64,000 nucleotides of DNA from Bedellia somnulentella. Lineage: Eukaryota; Arthropoda; Insecta; Lepidoptera; Bedelliidae. Position 1 is the first letter of the stretch, and the number at the start of each line of letters is the position of its first letter. Location of the stretch: assembly GCA_963576735.1 (NCBI GenBank), contig OY755190.1, positions 7,557,695 through 7,621,694 of the forward strand, written 5' to 3'. Below are positions 1 to 23,171 of the stretch, piece after piece. The notes beneath the pieces were generated by a model. That model did not search any database and had not been told where the DNA came from. It saw only the letters and a list, made by a program, of their open reading frames with translations. A program made the translations under genes and the position numbers.

Positions 1-154
1 TCTCCTGTAGGCCTATTCCACGGGTCTGCAGTGATTTTATTTGTTTTAAAACTATTGTAAAATATTATTGTACATATCGGTTGGTTAAAATAATGGCGGT
101 GTAATTGAAAATGAAATGATTAATATTCCTCGTCTGATTCGTAATTTTCCAGGA

Positions 155-559
155 TTACTGTTTCTTGTCATTCGTCCATTCTTGTTCTTCTTCTTTTTCT
201 TCTATTTCACAGATCAACTGTCCCACTAGCGATTCCTCATTGGTATCATATGAGTCTTCTAGATTAGCTGACTCAACATGATTAGAGCACGATCGGCCTT
301 GGCAGTTTGTGCATGCCAGGGAATAAAACAGTCCAACTTTTCTGCATCCACATTTAATTTTAGCATTACAACCTTTTTTACAGTTGCAAAATATTGAGTT
401 GAGAAGTTTCTCAGGTGCTGGTGGAAGTAAAGTTAGAACTGGCTCTAATGTATTGTCGACCAACTTCCAACCCCAGTCTTTAGGGTCCAGCTGATTACCA
501 AGCCACACTTGAACTTGGTAATATACCCGAAATAAATGTTGGTGAGCAGCTACTGAGGC
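155..559 (-). pseudogene. Cysteine-rich transposon-type ORF, C-terminal part
   Basis: On the minus strand an open frame runs from just after a stop near 560 down to a stop at 155. It begins in mid-protein (residues reading VYYQVQVWLGNQLDP), so the N-terminal part is missing or in another exon. The middle carries a cysteine cluster (CNCKKGC, CGCRK, CTNCQGRSC), followed by an acidic Glu-rich tail. I recognise this WLGN...DWGW...CNCK.GC pattern as a protein fragment found in many copies in insect genomes and likely derived from a DNA transposon. No function can be given. One expected cysteine is a tyrosine (GLFYSLAC), which fits decay. There is no start codon with context, so this is more likely a remnant than a working gene. 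Confidence 0.55.
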
Positions 560-565
560 TTAAGT

Positions 566-2168
566 TATAACACCTTATAAGTGATGTTCATACGTAGCGT
601 ACATGTGCAAAGTATGAAGATTACCAATGATCGAACTTTTCAACGCGTTATATCTTCAAAATGGTGGCTTTAAGGAAAAAAATAATTAATATCTTTTTTG
701 TAGAGAATTTTCTGAACTACAATTTTGTACTGGGTGATTTTGCGAAAAAACTCACCGTTTCGCTTAAAATCGCAAAAAACAAATTTTTTTGACCTTTGAC
801 CTCGTGTAAAATTTTTAGCACACCTCGGAACGATGGGGACTTTTGAGGTTTCATTTATAATCATGTTTTGAACAATTGTGCCAATTTTCAGCTTCTTATG
901 AATTTATGTAACCTTCCTCCTTATTTTAGGCCTAAATTGACCGGACTAATAACCTAAGTTAATCCCGCCCAGCTAAAAAATGGCAGTAATATCTTCCAAC
1001 ATGGTTGCCAATAGTTAAATATAATAATTCATTTGTGTCTCACATTCCTTGTGATAGATTTCGACAAGATCGACGAGATATAGCGTCGCATCCTAACTAA
1101 GCCATTTCCAAGGCCCTGTTCGAAGTCGGGTGAGATTATATTGGTGTATTTTATGTTATATATGTGTTTTTAATTTCGCATTATAATTTTAGCGCCCTTG
1201 GTACAGGATTTTCCTAGTTTTGTGCCAATTTTTGTGTCGTCGCAATTTTATTTTGAAGCTTTTCTTGTGGTTTTCAAAATAAGAAAATCATACCTCTTTG
1301 CCTTCTAACCTACTCATAAGACAGTTGGCTATTGCGATGTTATATTTAAGTTTATAATATGTAGCAATATCTAAGAATGTAGCAATTATATTTAATTTAT
1401 AACTTTTAGGTCAGACTTTTCTGTATTTGGGAAATCTAAACCACTACACATATTTTCGCCTATACCCTGACAAACAAAATGCACTCTTCCTCTTTATAAC
1501 AATGCCACTAAATGAGAGAACAATTCACCCAGTTTTTACCTTAGGTATTATTTGTTGCTGAATATAAGAAAAATTAGTCATCTTTATTCGATTTTATAAA
1601 AATATCATATCAATGACAGCGAGTATTTCAATATATTATTGAATCAGCCACTGTCACTGTATCTTTGATTGTCTTTAACCTAGCCCTAGTCTTTTAATGG
1701 GACTAAAAAAAACATGAAAGATGTAAATTTCTTAACACCAAAGCTCAGCTCATTTATTACATCCATATACTCCCGCCGTTAGTTCCCATTGGGGTAGGCA
1801 AAGACTATCGAGCCACTTTATACGATCCTGTATTTGATACAATGCTCATTTATTCTCAAATGTAAAGTACCTAAGCATTTCCAGATTTCAAATATAAACT
1901 TAAGTTTCACACTCAATTAATTTCAGCACCATCATAAGCCAACTAAAGGCATTGTTACAAAATTCGACATTATGTGAAAAAACACTATAGATCAATGTCG
2001 TAGATTATTTCTAAAATCCCATAGATTTACATTTTTTTCAGACATAAACCTCTTAGTCTTTTCTTCTATTTAAAGACAAAACTAAACCTTCAGGACCTCA
2101 AAAACCCCTAAAACATCTGTGTCAATGCTGTAAAAGATGTCACAATATATATTTGTAATTGTTTATAG
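566..2168. other. Non-coding stretch upstream of the pasha exons
   Basis: AT-rich sequence with no coding exon I can support, apart from one short LINE tail. It is probably intron of pasha or the region between pasha and the repeat to its left. The expected WW-domain exons of pasha were looked for and not seen here. Confidence 0.5.
1764..1835 (-). mobile_element. LINE 3' tail fragment
   Basis: Read on the minus strand this matches the last coding codons and 3' end of the LINE seen at 43336-43606 (words for 'GCCTACCCCAATGGGAACTAA' followed by GGCGGGAGTATATG). It is only the 3' end, as expected for a 5'-truncated retroposon. Confidence 0.55.
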
Positions 2169-5100
2169 CAGGTGCAGGTGGTAAAAGTGGCAAACGAGAT
2201 TGGGCGATGAATATGAACGGGCGCAGTTACCTGTCTGTCTTCCATGAGTACGTGCGGCGGGCTTTGCATAAACAACCTGTGTATGAGTTCAAACAGCTTG
2301 GTGAGAATAACAATAATTATTTCCTATGATTTTTGAGTGTAGTAACAGTTCATTGAGATAGTCTCCTCGATTTTTTCCTGTTTAAATCAATTCTATTAAT
2401 GTTATAAATGTGAAAGTTTAGATGTTTGAATGTTTGTGTGTTTGAGGCAAATAGGCTCCTCAAGTACTTAATGTATATGAATAAAATTTGGCAGAATACT
2501 AGATAATGACCCAAATTGTAACATAGAATACTTTTTATTCCAAATTTGACTAAGGCCACCACTAAGCGATGGTGTAAATCGACGGCATGCAGTACGGGGT
2601 AGGCCGGTAGAATATGATTTATCGATAATTGCGCGAATGGTAATAATTGGTCTCTGTACCATTGTCTCATTATTTTTATTGATGTGTAACAAAGAGTTTT
2701 TCTATTGTTTTCTATGATCTCTCTTGTTTTACCTTTCCATCCAAAAAATGTCTGGTGGGGATCGCTTTTAACGATAATTCCGCAAATGTCGGTCCTTTGA
2801 AAAACTATCTTATTATTTGTGATTAATGTGTAACAAAGGATTTTTCTATGGTATTCTATAGTATCGCATTAAAAAACTTGATATGTGTATAGAAAACGCG
2901 TTTCCCGCGTACCAAGCGGTGGTGAATATCGCTTTTAGCAATAAATTTGCCAATTTTACTACTTTGTAAAACTGTCTTATTTTTTATATTAGTGTTATAG
3001 TTTGATGTGTAACAAATAGATTTCCTATCATATTTTATAATTTCCCATTAAAAAAATCTTGCTATGCATATAGAAAACGCGGCCACCCCGTACCAAGCGG
3101 TGGTGTAAATCGGCGGCATGCAGTACGGGGTGGGCCGCGGCAGTTCCAAGGCGGCGGCCGCGAGACACTCCATACAGATACTCATATCTGGGGTCACGCA
3201 CGAGGACGAGCCCCAGGATTATGCTCATTTCTGTACATCTACTTGACGAACCGCGTTTGTATTTAGGTTTTCATCCAAAGGACGTTTGGAAGAGATCGCT
3301 TTTAGCGATTGGTCCGAAAATTCTGTTTCTTTGATAAACTGTCTATATACTTTTTGATAAATCTTTTAGTTTTGTGGGAGTATTTACAGAGCGCACACTA
3401 CAACAGAGTCACTCGCACATAGCAGCGTCTCTGTCATAATCCTACATCGCGGTATCTAAATGAATATAACTGATATGAATATAACTGATACACAGCAAGG
3501 TGTACTGGCTAGCATATTTTTTTTGTTTCCACAGTTTGATGTATAATAAACAGTTTTCTATTGCATTCTATAATTTCGCGTTGAAAAAACCTTGATATGC
3601 ACATAGAAAACGCGGTCACCCCGTACCAAGCGGTGGTGTCCATCGGTGGCATGCAGTACGGGGTGGGCCGCGGCAGTTCCAAGCGGCTGGCCAAGGCGGT
3701 GGCCGCGAGACACTCCATACAGATACTCATACCTGGGGTCACGCACGAGGACCAGCCCCAGATAATGCTCATTTCTGTGCATCTTGACGAAGCAAGATTT
3801 TATTTAGATTTCTTTCCGAAGGTTGTTTGATAGAGATCGGTTTTAGCGATAATTCCGCAAGTTTTGCGTTTTTAGAAAACTGTCTTATTCTTCATAAATA
3901 AAAGATGTTATTAAAGGAAAGAAAAATTTCGACACTGGCGGGGTTCGAACCCGCGACCAGCTCAGTTGGCAGAGCGACGGGGGCGTATACCCGAAGGTCG
4001 CGGGTTCGAACCCCGCCAGTGTCGAAATTTTTCTTTCCTTTAATAACATCTTTTATTTATGACTAATAATCCCCACATGAGGAATTCATGTCAAAAAACA
4101 TTAAATTATGTCTTATTCTTATTGATCATCTTGGTTTTATGTGCAATAAAGAGTTTTCTTTTTGATTCTATAATTTCGCATTGAAAAAACTTGGTATTTA
4201 TATAGAGAATGCGGCGACTCCATACCAAGCGCTCATTTCCATCCAGAGGTTGTTAATTATGCTTCCTTGAAAATTATTGTCTATAGAGCTTTTATCCATT
4301 ATACATCAAGATTTTTCGTTTAAAAAACGTTGATATTTACATAGAAAACGCGGCCACCCCGTACCAAGCGGTGGTGTACATCGGTGGCATGCAGTACGGG
4401 GTGGGCCGCGGCAGTTCCAAGCGGCTGGCCAAGGCGGCGGCCGCCAGACACTCCATACAGATACTCATACCTGGGGTCACGCATTTGGATGAGCCGGAAA
4501 GCGAAAATGCTGATTTGTCTGTAAGTATGCTGCTATATTACATTGCTAAATCAAATCAATTTCATCATCTTCATCATCAGCCAATAGCCGCCCACTGCTG
4601 TATATAGGCCTCGCCCAAAGATCTCCACAACGACCGGCCCTGTGATGCCCTCATCCATCAATTTTCCGCATCATTGACCAAGTCAACGGTCCGCCTTGAC
4701 CGATTGAAAAAGGACCTTCGAGCCCCAACGGCTGTCGGTTCTGCGTGTAATGTACCCGTGAAGAACCGGGGTCACTGACACAGCCTGAAGAGTTTAGCAA
4801 CTCAGTGGCGACGAGCAGCACCTTGCAATCAGAACCGACGGGCGTTGAGGCTCAAAGGGTCTGAATTAGCGGCCACGTTCCGTTCAACGCTGTGTTTGTA
4901 CTTGCTATCTTACTGTTCTAATCATAAAAAGTAATTTAATCTCTCTCGGTTCAAGCTCTAACTTCTGTTCTGTTTATTCAGCTAAATATATTAAACAGTT
5001 TTTTCTCTCGCACTTCTTTGATCATCATTTATCTTTCAGTTCTTCGACTACGTAGGCATAGAAGACCCACGTATAAGCGAGTTATGTGCCGCAACTTGCG

Positions 5101-6031
5101 AGCCAGCCCCGCATGCCGTTTTGCGTACCTGCCTTACTAGGAACTTCGGCGCGGGAGACAGACATATCCATACTGAGGTGAGTAGCATATACATCTAGTA
5201 AGAAATATAGAATAGAACTGAAAACATTTCTGCTCCTGTGTTTTTTAAACTGTCACCACTTACTACGTCCTAAACCATAGAGTAGAAGGCAGAAATATTT
5301 GTCTTTCGGCACTGTGTTACCATAAGTTTATTGTTGCAAAATAAACCAAATAGAACCAATTATCATTGTACGACATATGGCAAATTTGGGTATAATTTGT
5401 TGTTTCAGATGAAAAAACTAGAGTATCAGAAGATCGAGCTCACCATGAAAGTGGGCAAACACACAGCTACTGTAGTTTGTAAGAACAAGAAGACTGCAAA
5501 ACAGCGAGCTAGTCAGGCCATTTTACAGGTAAGACTGTGTTCATTGTATGCCCTCTTCCATTGAACGTGAGATAAATTAGCTTATAATTAGCCAATAGTT
5601 AGGTATCCCAATTGTTATCGGTACTTAAATGCAATGTTCTTGTAGTTTACTGCTGTGTCTCCTATTATGTATAGCTATTTTAATGACATACTGTTGGAAA
5701 TACGGTGTTAACAATTTTTACTTTGCCTCATAAATACTTGTCATTTTAGGCACTTCATCCACACGTGAAATCCTGGGGATCACTTCTCCGCCTCTACGGC
5801 TCTAGATCAATCAAAAGTTGCAAAGAGAAGAAACAAGAGGAACAACAAATAACATTGCTTCAAGATAAAGCGAGACACAACGAACCAAACTATGCGGTTT
5901 TAGAGAAGTTGAGATTAGAAATGAGGCGATTGAGGGAAAGAGACGAAGCGATTGTACCTATCCGAACGTTACTAGTGAAAGATGATTTGCCAACCCACTC
6001 GGGTTCGAATCTTAATAATGTTGATTTGTGA
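2169..6031 (+). CDS. pasha: DGCR8/Pasha, Microprocessor subunit (3' half of gene, five exons)
   Basis: Nuclear double-stranded-RNA-binding partner of Drosha; with it, it recognises and positions cleavage of primary microRNA hairpins. Exons: about 2169-2300, 4345-4520, 5040-5177, 5409-5528, 5750-6031. All joins keep the frame, with GT/AG borders. The visible protein is about 282 residues. The first exon ends the heme-binding/dimer region (MNGRSYLSVFHEYVRRAL..PVYEF). The second holds dsRBD1 (IGGMQYGVGRGSSKRLAKA, with the RNA-contacting K/R-A-K helix). Exons 3-4 hold dsRBD2 (VGKHTATVVCKNKKTAKQ), and exon 5 the C-terminal helix (HPHVKSWGSLLRLYG) that in DGCR8 binds Drosha. The order and motifs match animal DGCR8/Pasha throughout. 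The exact first acceptor (2169 or 2172/2178) is uncertain. Upstream exons, including the WW domain, are outside or not seen. The second exon is one member of a local exon array. The gene converges with Gld. Confidence 0.93.
2554..2607 (+). pseudogene. Broken dsRBD1 exon copy 1
   Basis: Matches the middle of the exon (GTGTAAATCGACGGCATGCAG, then TACGGGGT) but has lost bases near its start, carries TAA in place of the TAC tyrosine codon, and ends before the conserved SSKRLAK part. Confidence 0.75.
2893..2924 (+). pseudogene. Broken dsRBD1 exon copy 2
   Basis: Begins with the same ATAG acceptor and AAAACGCG start as the used exon. After ACCAAGCGGTGGTG it jumps straight into the downstream intron word ATCGCTTTTAGC, so an internal deletion removed most of the exon. 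Confidence 0.7.
3074..3240 (+). pseudogene. Broken dsRBD1 exon copy 3
   Basis: Near full-length copy with the acceptor intact. It has an in-frame TAA at 3106-3108 where the used exon has a tyrosine codon, and lacks the 12 bases coding RLAK. If spliced in, it would end the protein inside dsRBD1. Confidence 0.8.
3373..3533 (+). mobile_element. Solo LTR in the pasha exon array
   Basis: 161 bp beginning TGTGGGAG and ending TTTCCACA, flanked by a 4 bp direct repeat GTTT (3369-3372 and 3534-3537). It is a diverged relative of the 172 bp LTRs of the TRIM at 43607-44162 (shared AGAGCGCACACTAC, CCTACATCGCGG, GGTGTACTGGC). A paralogous array unit reads ...TAGTTTGATGTGTAAC at about 2998, which is the empty site. 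Confidence 0.88.
3607..3776 (+). other. Intact alternative copy of the pasha dsRBD1 exon
   Basis: Same ACATAG acceptor and same reading phase as the used exon, open over 56 codons, and differing mainly at ENAV (for ENAA), VVSIGG (for VVYIGG), KAVAAR (for KAAAAR) and the last dozen codons. The helix contacting RNA (GSSKRLAK) is unchanged. At the homologous position of the real donor (TCT|GTAAGT) this copy has TCT|GTGCAT, a GT that keeps phase but is a weak donor. Each copy enters after one base of a codon and leaves at a codon end, so including both copies would shift the frame: only one can be used per mRNA. It is either a rarely used alternative exon or a recent duplicate starting to decay. 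Confidence 0.6.
3892..4110 (+). mobile_element. SINE-C copy forming a long perfect inverted repeat
   Basis: Arms 3892-3958 and 3996-4062 are 67 bp reverse complements with no mismatch that I could see, around a 37-base centre. The centre plus right arm is a tRNA-derived head: A-box-like AGCTCAGTTGGCAGAGCG, anticodon-stem-like CGGGGGCGTATACCCG, B-box GGTTCGAACCC. The tail follows, GTCGAAATTTTTCTTTCC, then AATAATCCCCACATGAGG. The left arm is the same SINE end in reverse. Confidence 0.88.
4206..4231 (+). pseudogene. Broken dsRBD1 exon copy 5
   Basis: Only the first 26 or so bases of the exon survive after the TATAG acceptor (GAATGCGGCGACTCCATACC). They then join directly to downstream intron (CTCATTTCCATCCAGAGG), another internal deletion. 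Confidence 0.65.
4555..4700 (-). mobile_element. RTE-type LINE 3' end fragment
   Basis: On the minus strand it codes for the ending GRSLWRSLGEAYIQQWA, which I recognise as the C-terminal end of RTE-like reverse transcriptase ORFs common in moths. A stop in the middle shows decay. It lies in the pasha intron between 4520 and 5040. Confidence 0.7.
4718..4853. repeat. Imperfect inverted repeat in pasha intron
   Basis: GAGCCCCAACGGCTGTCGG at 4718 is mirrored by CCGACGGGCGTTGAGGCTC ending at about 4853, a MITE-like foldback next to the LINE fragment. Confidence 0.5.
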
Positions 6032-6045
6032 GAGTTTCCCCCATT

Positions 6046-6075
6046 AATAAATTCTTATTATAAAATAAGAATAAA
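6046..6075 (+). promoter_or_regulatory. Polyadenylation signals of pasha
   Basis: AATAAA at 6046-6051 and again at 6070-6075, 15 and 39 bases after the stop codon. Confidence 0.65.
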
Positions 6076-6794
6076 ATTTTTTGCTCATGTACAGCATTTA
6101 CCATATTAATATGGCTTGTTTATGGGCGGTTAAAGTCATTCGAATAATATTATATGAATTAGCAAAGAAAACGAATATACTCCATTAATAACTAACTTAA
6201 AGCATTTTTGCATTTGAAAGATTTTTAGCATAATCAAGTAGAAATATTTATGTATAAATGATATAAGTATGTTATATTTTGTTGAATATGGCATTAGTAA
6301 CTTAATTGAGATATATAAAATAGGTTTAAATTTAAAATGTTGAAAAGGTTAATAGTTATAAGATTTTACAATTATGCATAGTCAACAAAAGTGATGTCTG
6401 ATTTCTTCCAGTCAATCCACGTTTGCAATATTAGAATGTTTATTAGTTTTCAAATTTTGTCATTATCACAATCTTAGACAAATAGGTACTTAGTAAAAAA
6501 AGATTTTTGAATTGTATTATAGCTTTATTAGAATCTTAAAATAAACATTACAAAAAAATTAACACCATGGTAACTTTGATTTATTTTTTTCCGAGTGCAA
6601 GATTAAAAACGGTTTCTTTTAATAAAATGGTGGGTGGTTGGGTAAGTTACTGACATTAATTAGCGTTTGAAACAGAAAATATCTTCAAAGCTAACTGATG
6701 ATGAATAGAATTGAAAAAAAGCGTCTGCTTTCTAAGTCAGTTTTTGCCGATGTGATTGGAGATAAATATCCAAACATCTTTTATTTTATAATAT

Positions 6795-6897
6795 TTTACC
6801 AACTAATCTTCTCGAAGGGGCTGAGGACTTTCTAATTTATTAAGCTCAGGCTTCCCCTTATTTGAGATTCATAGCCGTGAGATTATGTATGTATGTA
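6795..6897 (+). repeat. Rep-A fragment, 3' part
   Basis: Diverged match to the Rep-A end: GGGGCTGAGGACTTTCTAATT, then ATAGCCGTGAG and the TATGTATGTATG tail. Confidence 0.6.
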
Positions 6898-7430
6898 ATT
6901 GCAACCATTAATTCAAAACAAATACAAAGAAGATTTAACAGCTGTAGAAGGAGGGTTTCTTTAAATTTATTTTTATTGGTAACTTATTTCTGCAAAAGAC
7001 AGTCTAAACTATATATAAAATAATATATGCCATCGAAGCTAGTAAAAAATAATTTACTCTATTAGAAACAGATAATAAAATACTGTAACTACTAATCAAA
7101 CTTATCTAATAATATAGCACCTTATAAAGTATCATAAAATATTTATCACTAAATAGGTAACTAACTATATGAATAGTAGGTATTCTATGGTTTACCTTAA
7201 TTTAAAAATACTACAAAATTATATTTGTACTTATATTTTTCGAGCGATAGTTACATAAATCAATTAAAACACCGGGCGGCGCCATTATTGTAATTATTTG
7301 ATATTTCAGATAGGGAAACCATTGAAATCATTTAATTATCATGATTGCGGAATACAACACATGATATATAATTATTAACACTTATTAAAAGAACAATGGG
7401 CACTTATATTAAAAATGGATCTAAATAGAG

Positions 7431-7554
7431 CTGAGTTATTCCTATTTGCCACCCTACAGATGTCCCCCTGGGCTAGGGTGTCTGTTAGGACACTCGTTTT
7501 CTCGTAGACACCCTAAGGCGGCAGCTATAGGATGGTAGATAGGAATATCTCAGG
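7431..7554. repeat. Foldback element, MITE-like
   Basis: Outer arms CTGAGTTATTCCTATTTGCC and GGTAGATAGGAATATCTCAG pair with few mismatches. An inner pair, CTAGGGTGTCT and AGACACCCTAAG, makes a nested hairpin. Confidence 0.55.
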
Positions 7555-9015
7555 CTTCCGCTGATGTGTCCTGCAAAAGCATCTGAAAGATATTGTACAT
7601 TAATTTTATGGAAAAATAACACCTACTCTAGTTAGACATTGCCTTAAAGAAATATGAATCAATGAATAAGATTGGCTACAAAGTGATAGGTACTATTACA
7701 AAGATTAACATATTTTTTTAACAATACGAGGGTATTAAGAAGACATTGGCCCACACATGTGTAGTAAATAAATACTATTTATGGCATTTTATATTTTATC
7801 AATGGGCATAAGTAACTATTTAAATTTAACTGGTTTTATATAAGGGTTTTGTTCCTGCCATCTGGACTCGGTATAGGTGCATAATATTGGCAAAGACTTA
7901 TTTGAACAGATAAGATCTTCCAATCTAAAGTCTATTATACTAAATACATCTACTTACTGTACGAAGATTTTGTTTAGTTAAATAGAAAAGCCTCTTAATA
8001 AACATCTTAGTTTAGCTAGTGGTTAAGAAAAATGATTTGTATTTTTATGAATGAAGGAAGAAGAGTAATGAATGAATGAATGGAATATTACTTGACTTAA
8101 TAATAACTAAATGAGAATAGTGATAAAAATTGAATAATAGCATATTTTTTCTACAAAACGCATAAAACATAGCCTCAAACAATACAGAACTAAAAAATTT
8201 AAATAGTTATAAGAAATACTGTACATATGAATTTTTCTCAAGCATTCTTATATGCGAATCTTTCTAAAAGGATACATTACAAAGTTAATTTAAACATAAA
8301 TTTTGGACAAGTTATGGTAACATTTCCAGTTTATAAGTATAAATATGTATAATATATAAAATATAATACACATCATGAATTTCAGATATCTTTTTCAGAA
8401 TAGTTTGAAACCATGAATGCATCACAAAGTATACTATATATACTACCTACCTACCTCTATATATATACTAACTTTAAACCATAGAAAATTTAAAAATGAT
8501 ACATTATTTAGTTGGCAGTCAAATAAATAAAAACTTCAACACTGAAATTAACTTTGCCCACATCCTCTAGTACATATCGTTTATTAGTTGACATATTACG
8601 ATTATTTAATATAACTTGTTCAGGGCCACTTGTTTGTTACTTTTAGTGCTCTGCGCAGTTTGCGGGATGCGGACGCACCCAGTATAGAATAATATTAATT
8701 TTGGCCCTTGTCGATTAAACCGACGACGACTACGATATCGTTGGATTCATCGGATATCACCATATATACCCACTAAGCAAAATTCGAGTATTCGTTTCGT
8801 GCGAGCGAGACAAAAATAAATGATACTAGGAGTTAGAAGCGATACGGATGGTATTATCGTTCTCTATTAAAGAGTAAACCTCCTGACGTGGACAAAGGTT
8901 TCGATAGCCCTTGGTTCGTTAGAGACTCTTTCTATAGTAGAATGTCGGTGTTAAAACTATTTTGTACTAATAAATACGAAGGTGATTGCGGCTAATGTAA
9001 GATATTATTCTTAAT

Positions 9016-21430
<12,415 letters not shown>

Positions 21431-21473
21431 CTGTAAGGAAATAAGTTTTGATTTAATACTGATTCGACGACGT

Positions 21474-21842
21474 GACGACGTGATAGCGCAATGGGTAGAA
21501 CACCGGTTAACGTGCAAGCGACTAGTGTTCAAGTCGCGGATCGGGCCTACACCAATTTGTCTTTTCGAAAGACATATGTGAGGTTAATTTATCATGGTTG
21601 TTAATGGTTAGGGAAAACATCGTGAGGAAACCCACATGGCTGAGTTGTACTTAGTCATGTGACAGTGTATTCGTACAAAACGGCGATAGACCTGCCCCCT
21701 ATCACGTGAGTACACTGTCCATGCAAAACGTGGGTACTCTGAACACCAAGTGACAAAGTCACGTGATGTTCAGAAGTATTAGTACCTCTGCCAACCCCTT
21801 CGGGGATATTCGGCGTGAAAGTTTATGTTATGTTATGTTATT
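21474..21842 (+). mobile_element. SINE-B copy
   Basis: tRNA-like head (GATAGCGCAATGGGTAGAAC ... GTTCAAGTCGCGGATCGGGC), body with ATCGTGAGGAAACCCACATG, GTCACGTGATGTTCAGAAGT, ending in a (TTATG)n tail. It starts 44 bases upstream of the first Gld coding exon, so it sits close to the 5' splice acceptor. Confidence 0.85.
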
Positions 21843-21857
21843 AAATACTAATCTTAT

Positions 21858-21905
21858 AAATAAAAGAAAGAAAAAATTTGACACAGGTTTTCATGAACAA
21901 CATTC
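21858..21905 (+). mobile_element. SINE-C fragment
   Basis: AAGAAAGAAAAAATTTGACA then GGTTTTCATGAACAACATTC: two short pieces of the SINE-C end joined by a deletion. Confidence 0.5.
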
Positions 21906-22165
21906 AAATTAAATACTGATCTGTCTGTCGGAAACGGAATTGTGGGCAAGCGCGCACTAGGCTAGTGTGAGAAACTACGAACTGAGAAATTTCTTACTCT
22001 GAGGCTCTAGCTAGCCTTTATAAGTATTTATAGTCTTGATTATGCATGTATCTTCACACCTGCGTTATAAGCTGTTGGAATAAAGGTAAATGGTATTAGT
22101 AAGTGTAAAAAAAATATTTTCTCTGCAAGTATGTTACCAAAAGCATTTTTCCAATTATTTATGTA

Positions 22166-22412
22166 GCTGTGTAGTGTCGGCTTAGAATAGCACTACCCCA
22201 TTTCTTCCAGTGGGTGTACGTAAGAGGCGACTAACGGACTTGGGGCTTTTTAAGGGATTTTTGGGCGATAGGGATGGAGACCCATCACCAACAACCTTTA
22301 TTCCACCATCTTTACCCCACTCAACTTCCAAAAGTGGCTGAGGTATTTCTAATTTCTCAGCTCTGGCTACCCCTTTTAGGGATTTATAGCCGTGAGTATA
22401 TGTATGTATGTA
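22166..22412 (+). repeat. Rep-A copy
   Basis: Good full-length example: GCTGTGTAGTGTCGGCTTAG ... GGGCGATAGGGATGGAGACC ... ATAGCCGTGAGTATATGTAT. Confidence 0.9.
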
Positions 22413-22880
22413 CTAAAGTATTTAGAGTACTTTTCGTACCATAAAAAATGCCACTCAGCATATCATACAATCTATTACGCGTTCATTCTGTTATCACTTG
22501 TACAACACTTCGATCATATCAAAATATACCATCTCTAACCGTATTGTAAGATTTTGAAGGCTAATCAAGGAAGGTTGTGTAACAAGGTATCTATAGTAAT
22601 GGGGCGTATCAATTGTTACTATCTTGTTGTTTGTTTTACTTCAATAGTTGACCTTTAGTTAAGGGTTATTTGGTTGTATCGAGAAATCTTTTGCATTGTG
22701 TGTTTGAATTGTAGTGTAGGATATATCTTGATATTTATTTGAATAAATGAATCAGGTTTTTAATTGACTAAATTACATTCAGAATCTTGGGAAAATCTAA
22801 TGTGGCTTATTAGTTTTTGTTTTGGGTTTTATATAAGTTCATTATAGTTTTAATAATTTATTATATGGGTAGGTATATTA

Positions 22881-22997
22881 TTTATTCCATCTTTTCCCCA
22901 CTCAACTTCCAAAAATGGCTGAGAAATTTATAATTCCTTAGCTCTGGTTACCCCTTCAGGGGAAATATAGCCGTGAGTATATGTATGTATGTATGTT
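22881..22997 (+). repeat. Rep-A fragment, 3' half
   Basis: Starts at TTTATTCCATCTTTTCCCCA and keeps the GTGAGTATATGTATGTATGT tail; 5'-truncated. Confidence 0.8.
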
Positions 22998-23171
22998 TAT
23001 AGGTAGGATATTTTGTCTCTTTGTTTTGATGTAAACCGTATTCAAATCTCTTAATTTCTGTGATTTGTTCTTGTTTTAGTAAAAGGTGCACCAAGCACAG
23101 TATAGGTACTTGTGTGACTTATCAAATGTTGTCGACTCTATTATGACTATGTGAAATTTCATGGATGCATG

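Larger units (their letters stand above)
2554..4520 (+). repeat. Tandem array of the pasha dsRBD1 exon and flanking intron
   Basis: The exon at 4345-4520 and its flanks recur at 2554, 2893, 3074, 3607 and 4206. Shared intron words downstream of each copy include GATCGCTTTTAGCGAT and AACTGTCTTATT; upstream ones include TTTGATGTGTAACAAA, ATTTCGCATTGAAAAA and CTTGATAT..ATAGAAAACGCG. So whole exon-plus-intron units were duplicated, not a retrocopied mRNA. Four copies are broken, one (3607-3776) is open, and the last is the one that splices in phase to its neighbours. Confidence 0.9.
6076..9015. other. AT-rich region between the convergent genes
   Basis: No coding sequence seen. It contains a Rep-A fragment (6795-6897) and a hairpin (7431-7554). 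The part from about 8600 to 9015 has more mixed base composition and TTTATT at 8580-8585 (AATAAA on the minus strand), so it may be the 3' UTR of Gld. Confidence 0.45.

Noticed and set aside
3929..4028. A tRNA gene
   Set aside because: A- and B-box words are present, but the sequence is one arm of a SINE inverted repeat with the same tail as other SINE-C copies, and no full cloverleaf fits.
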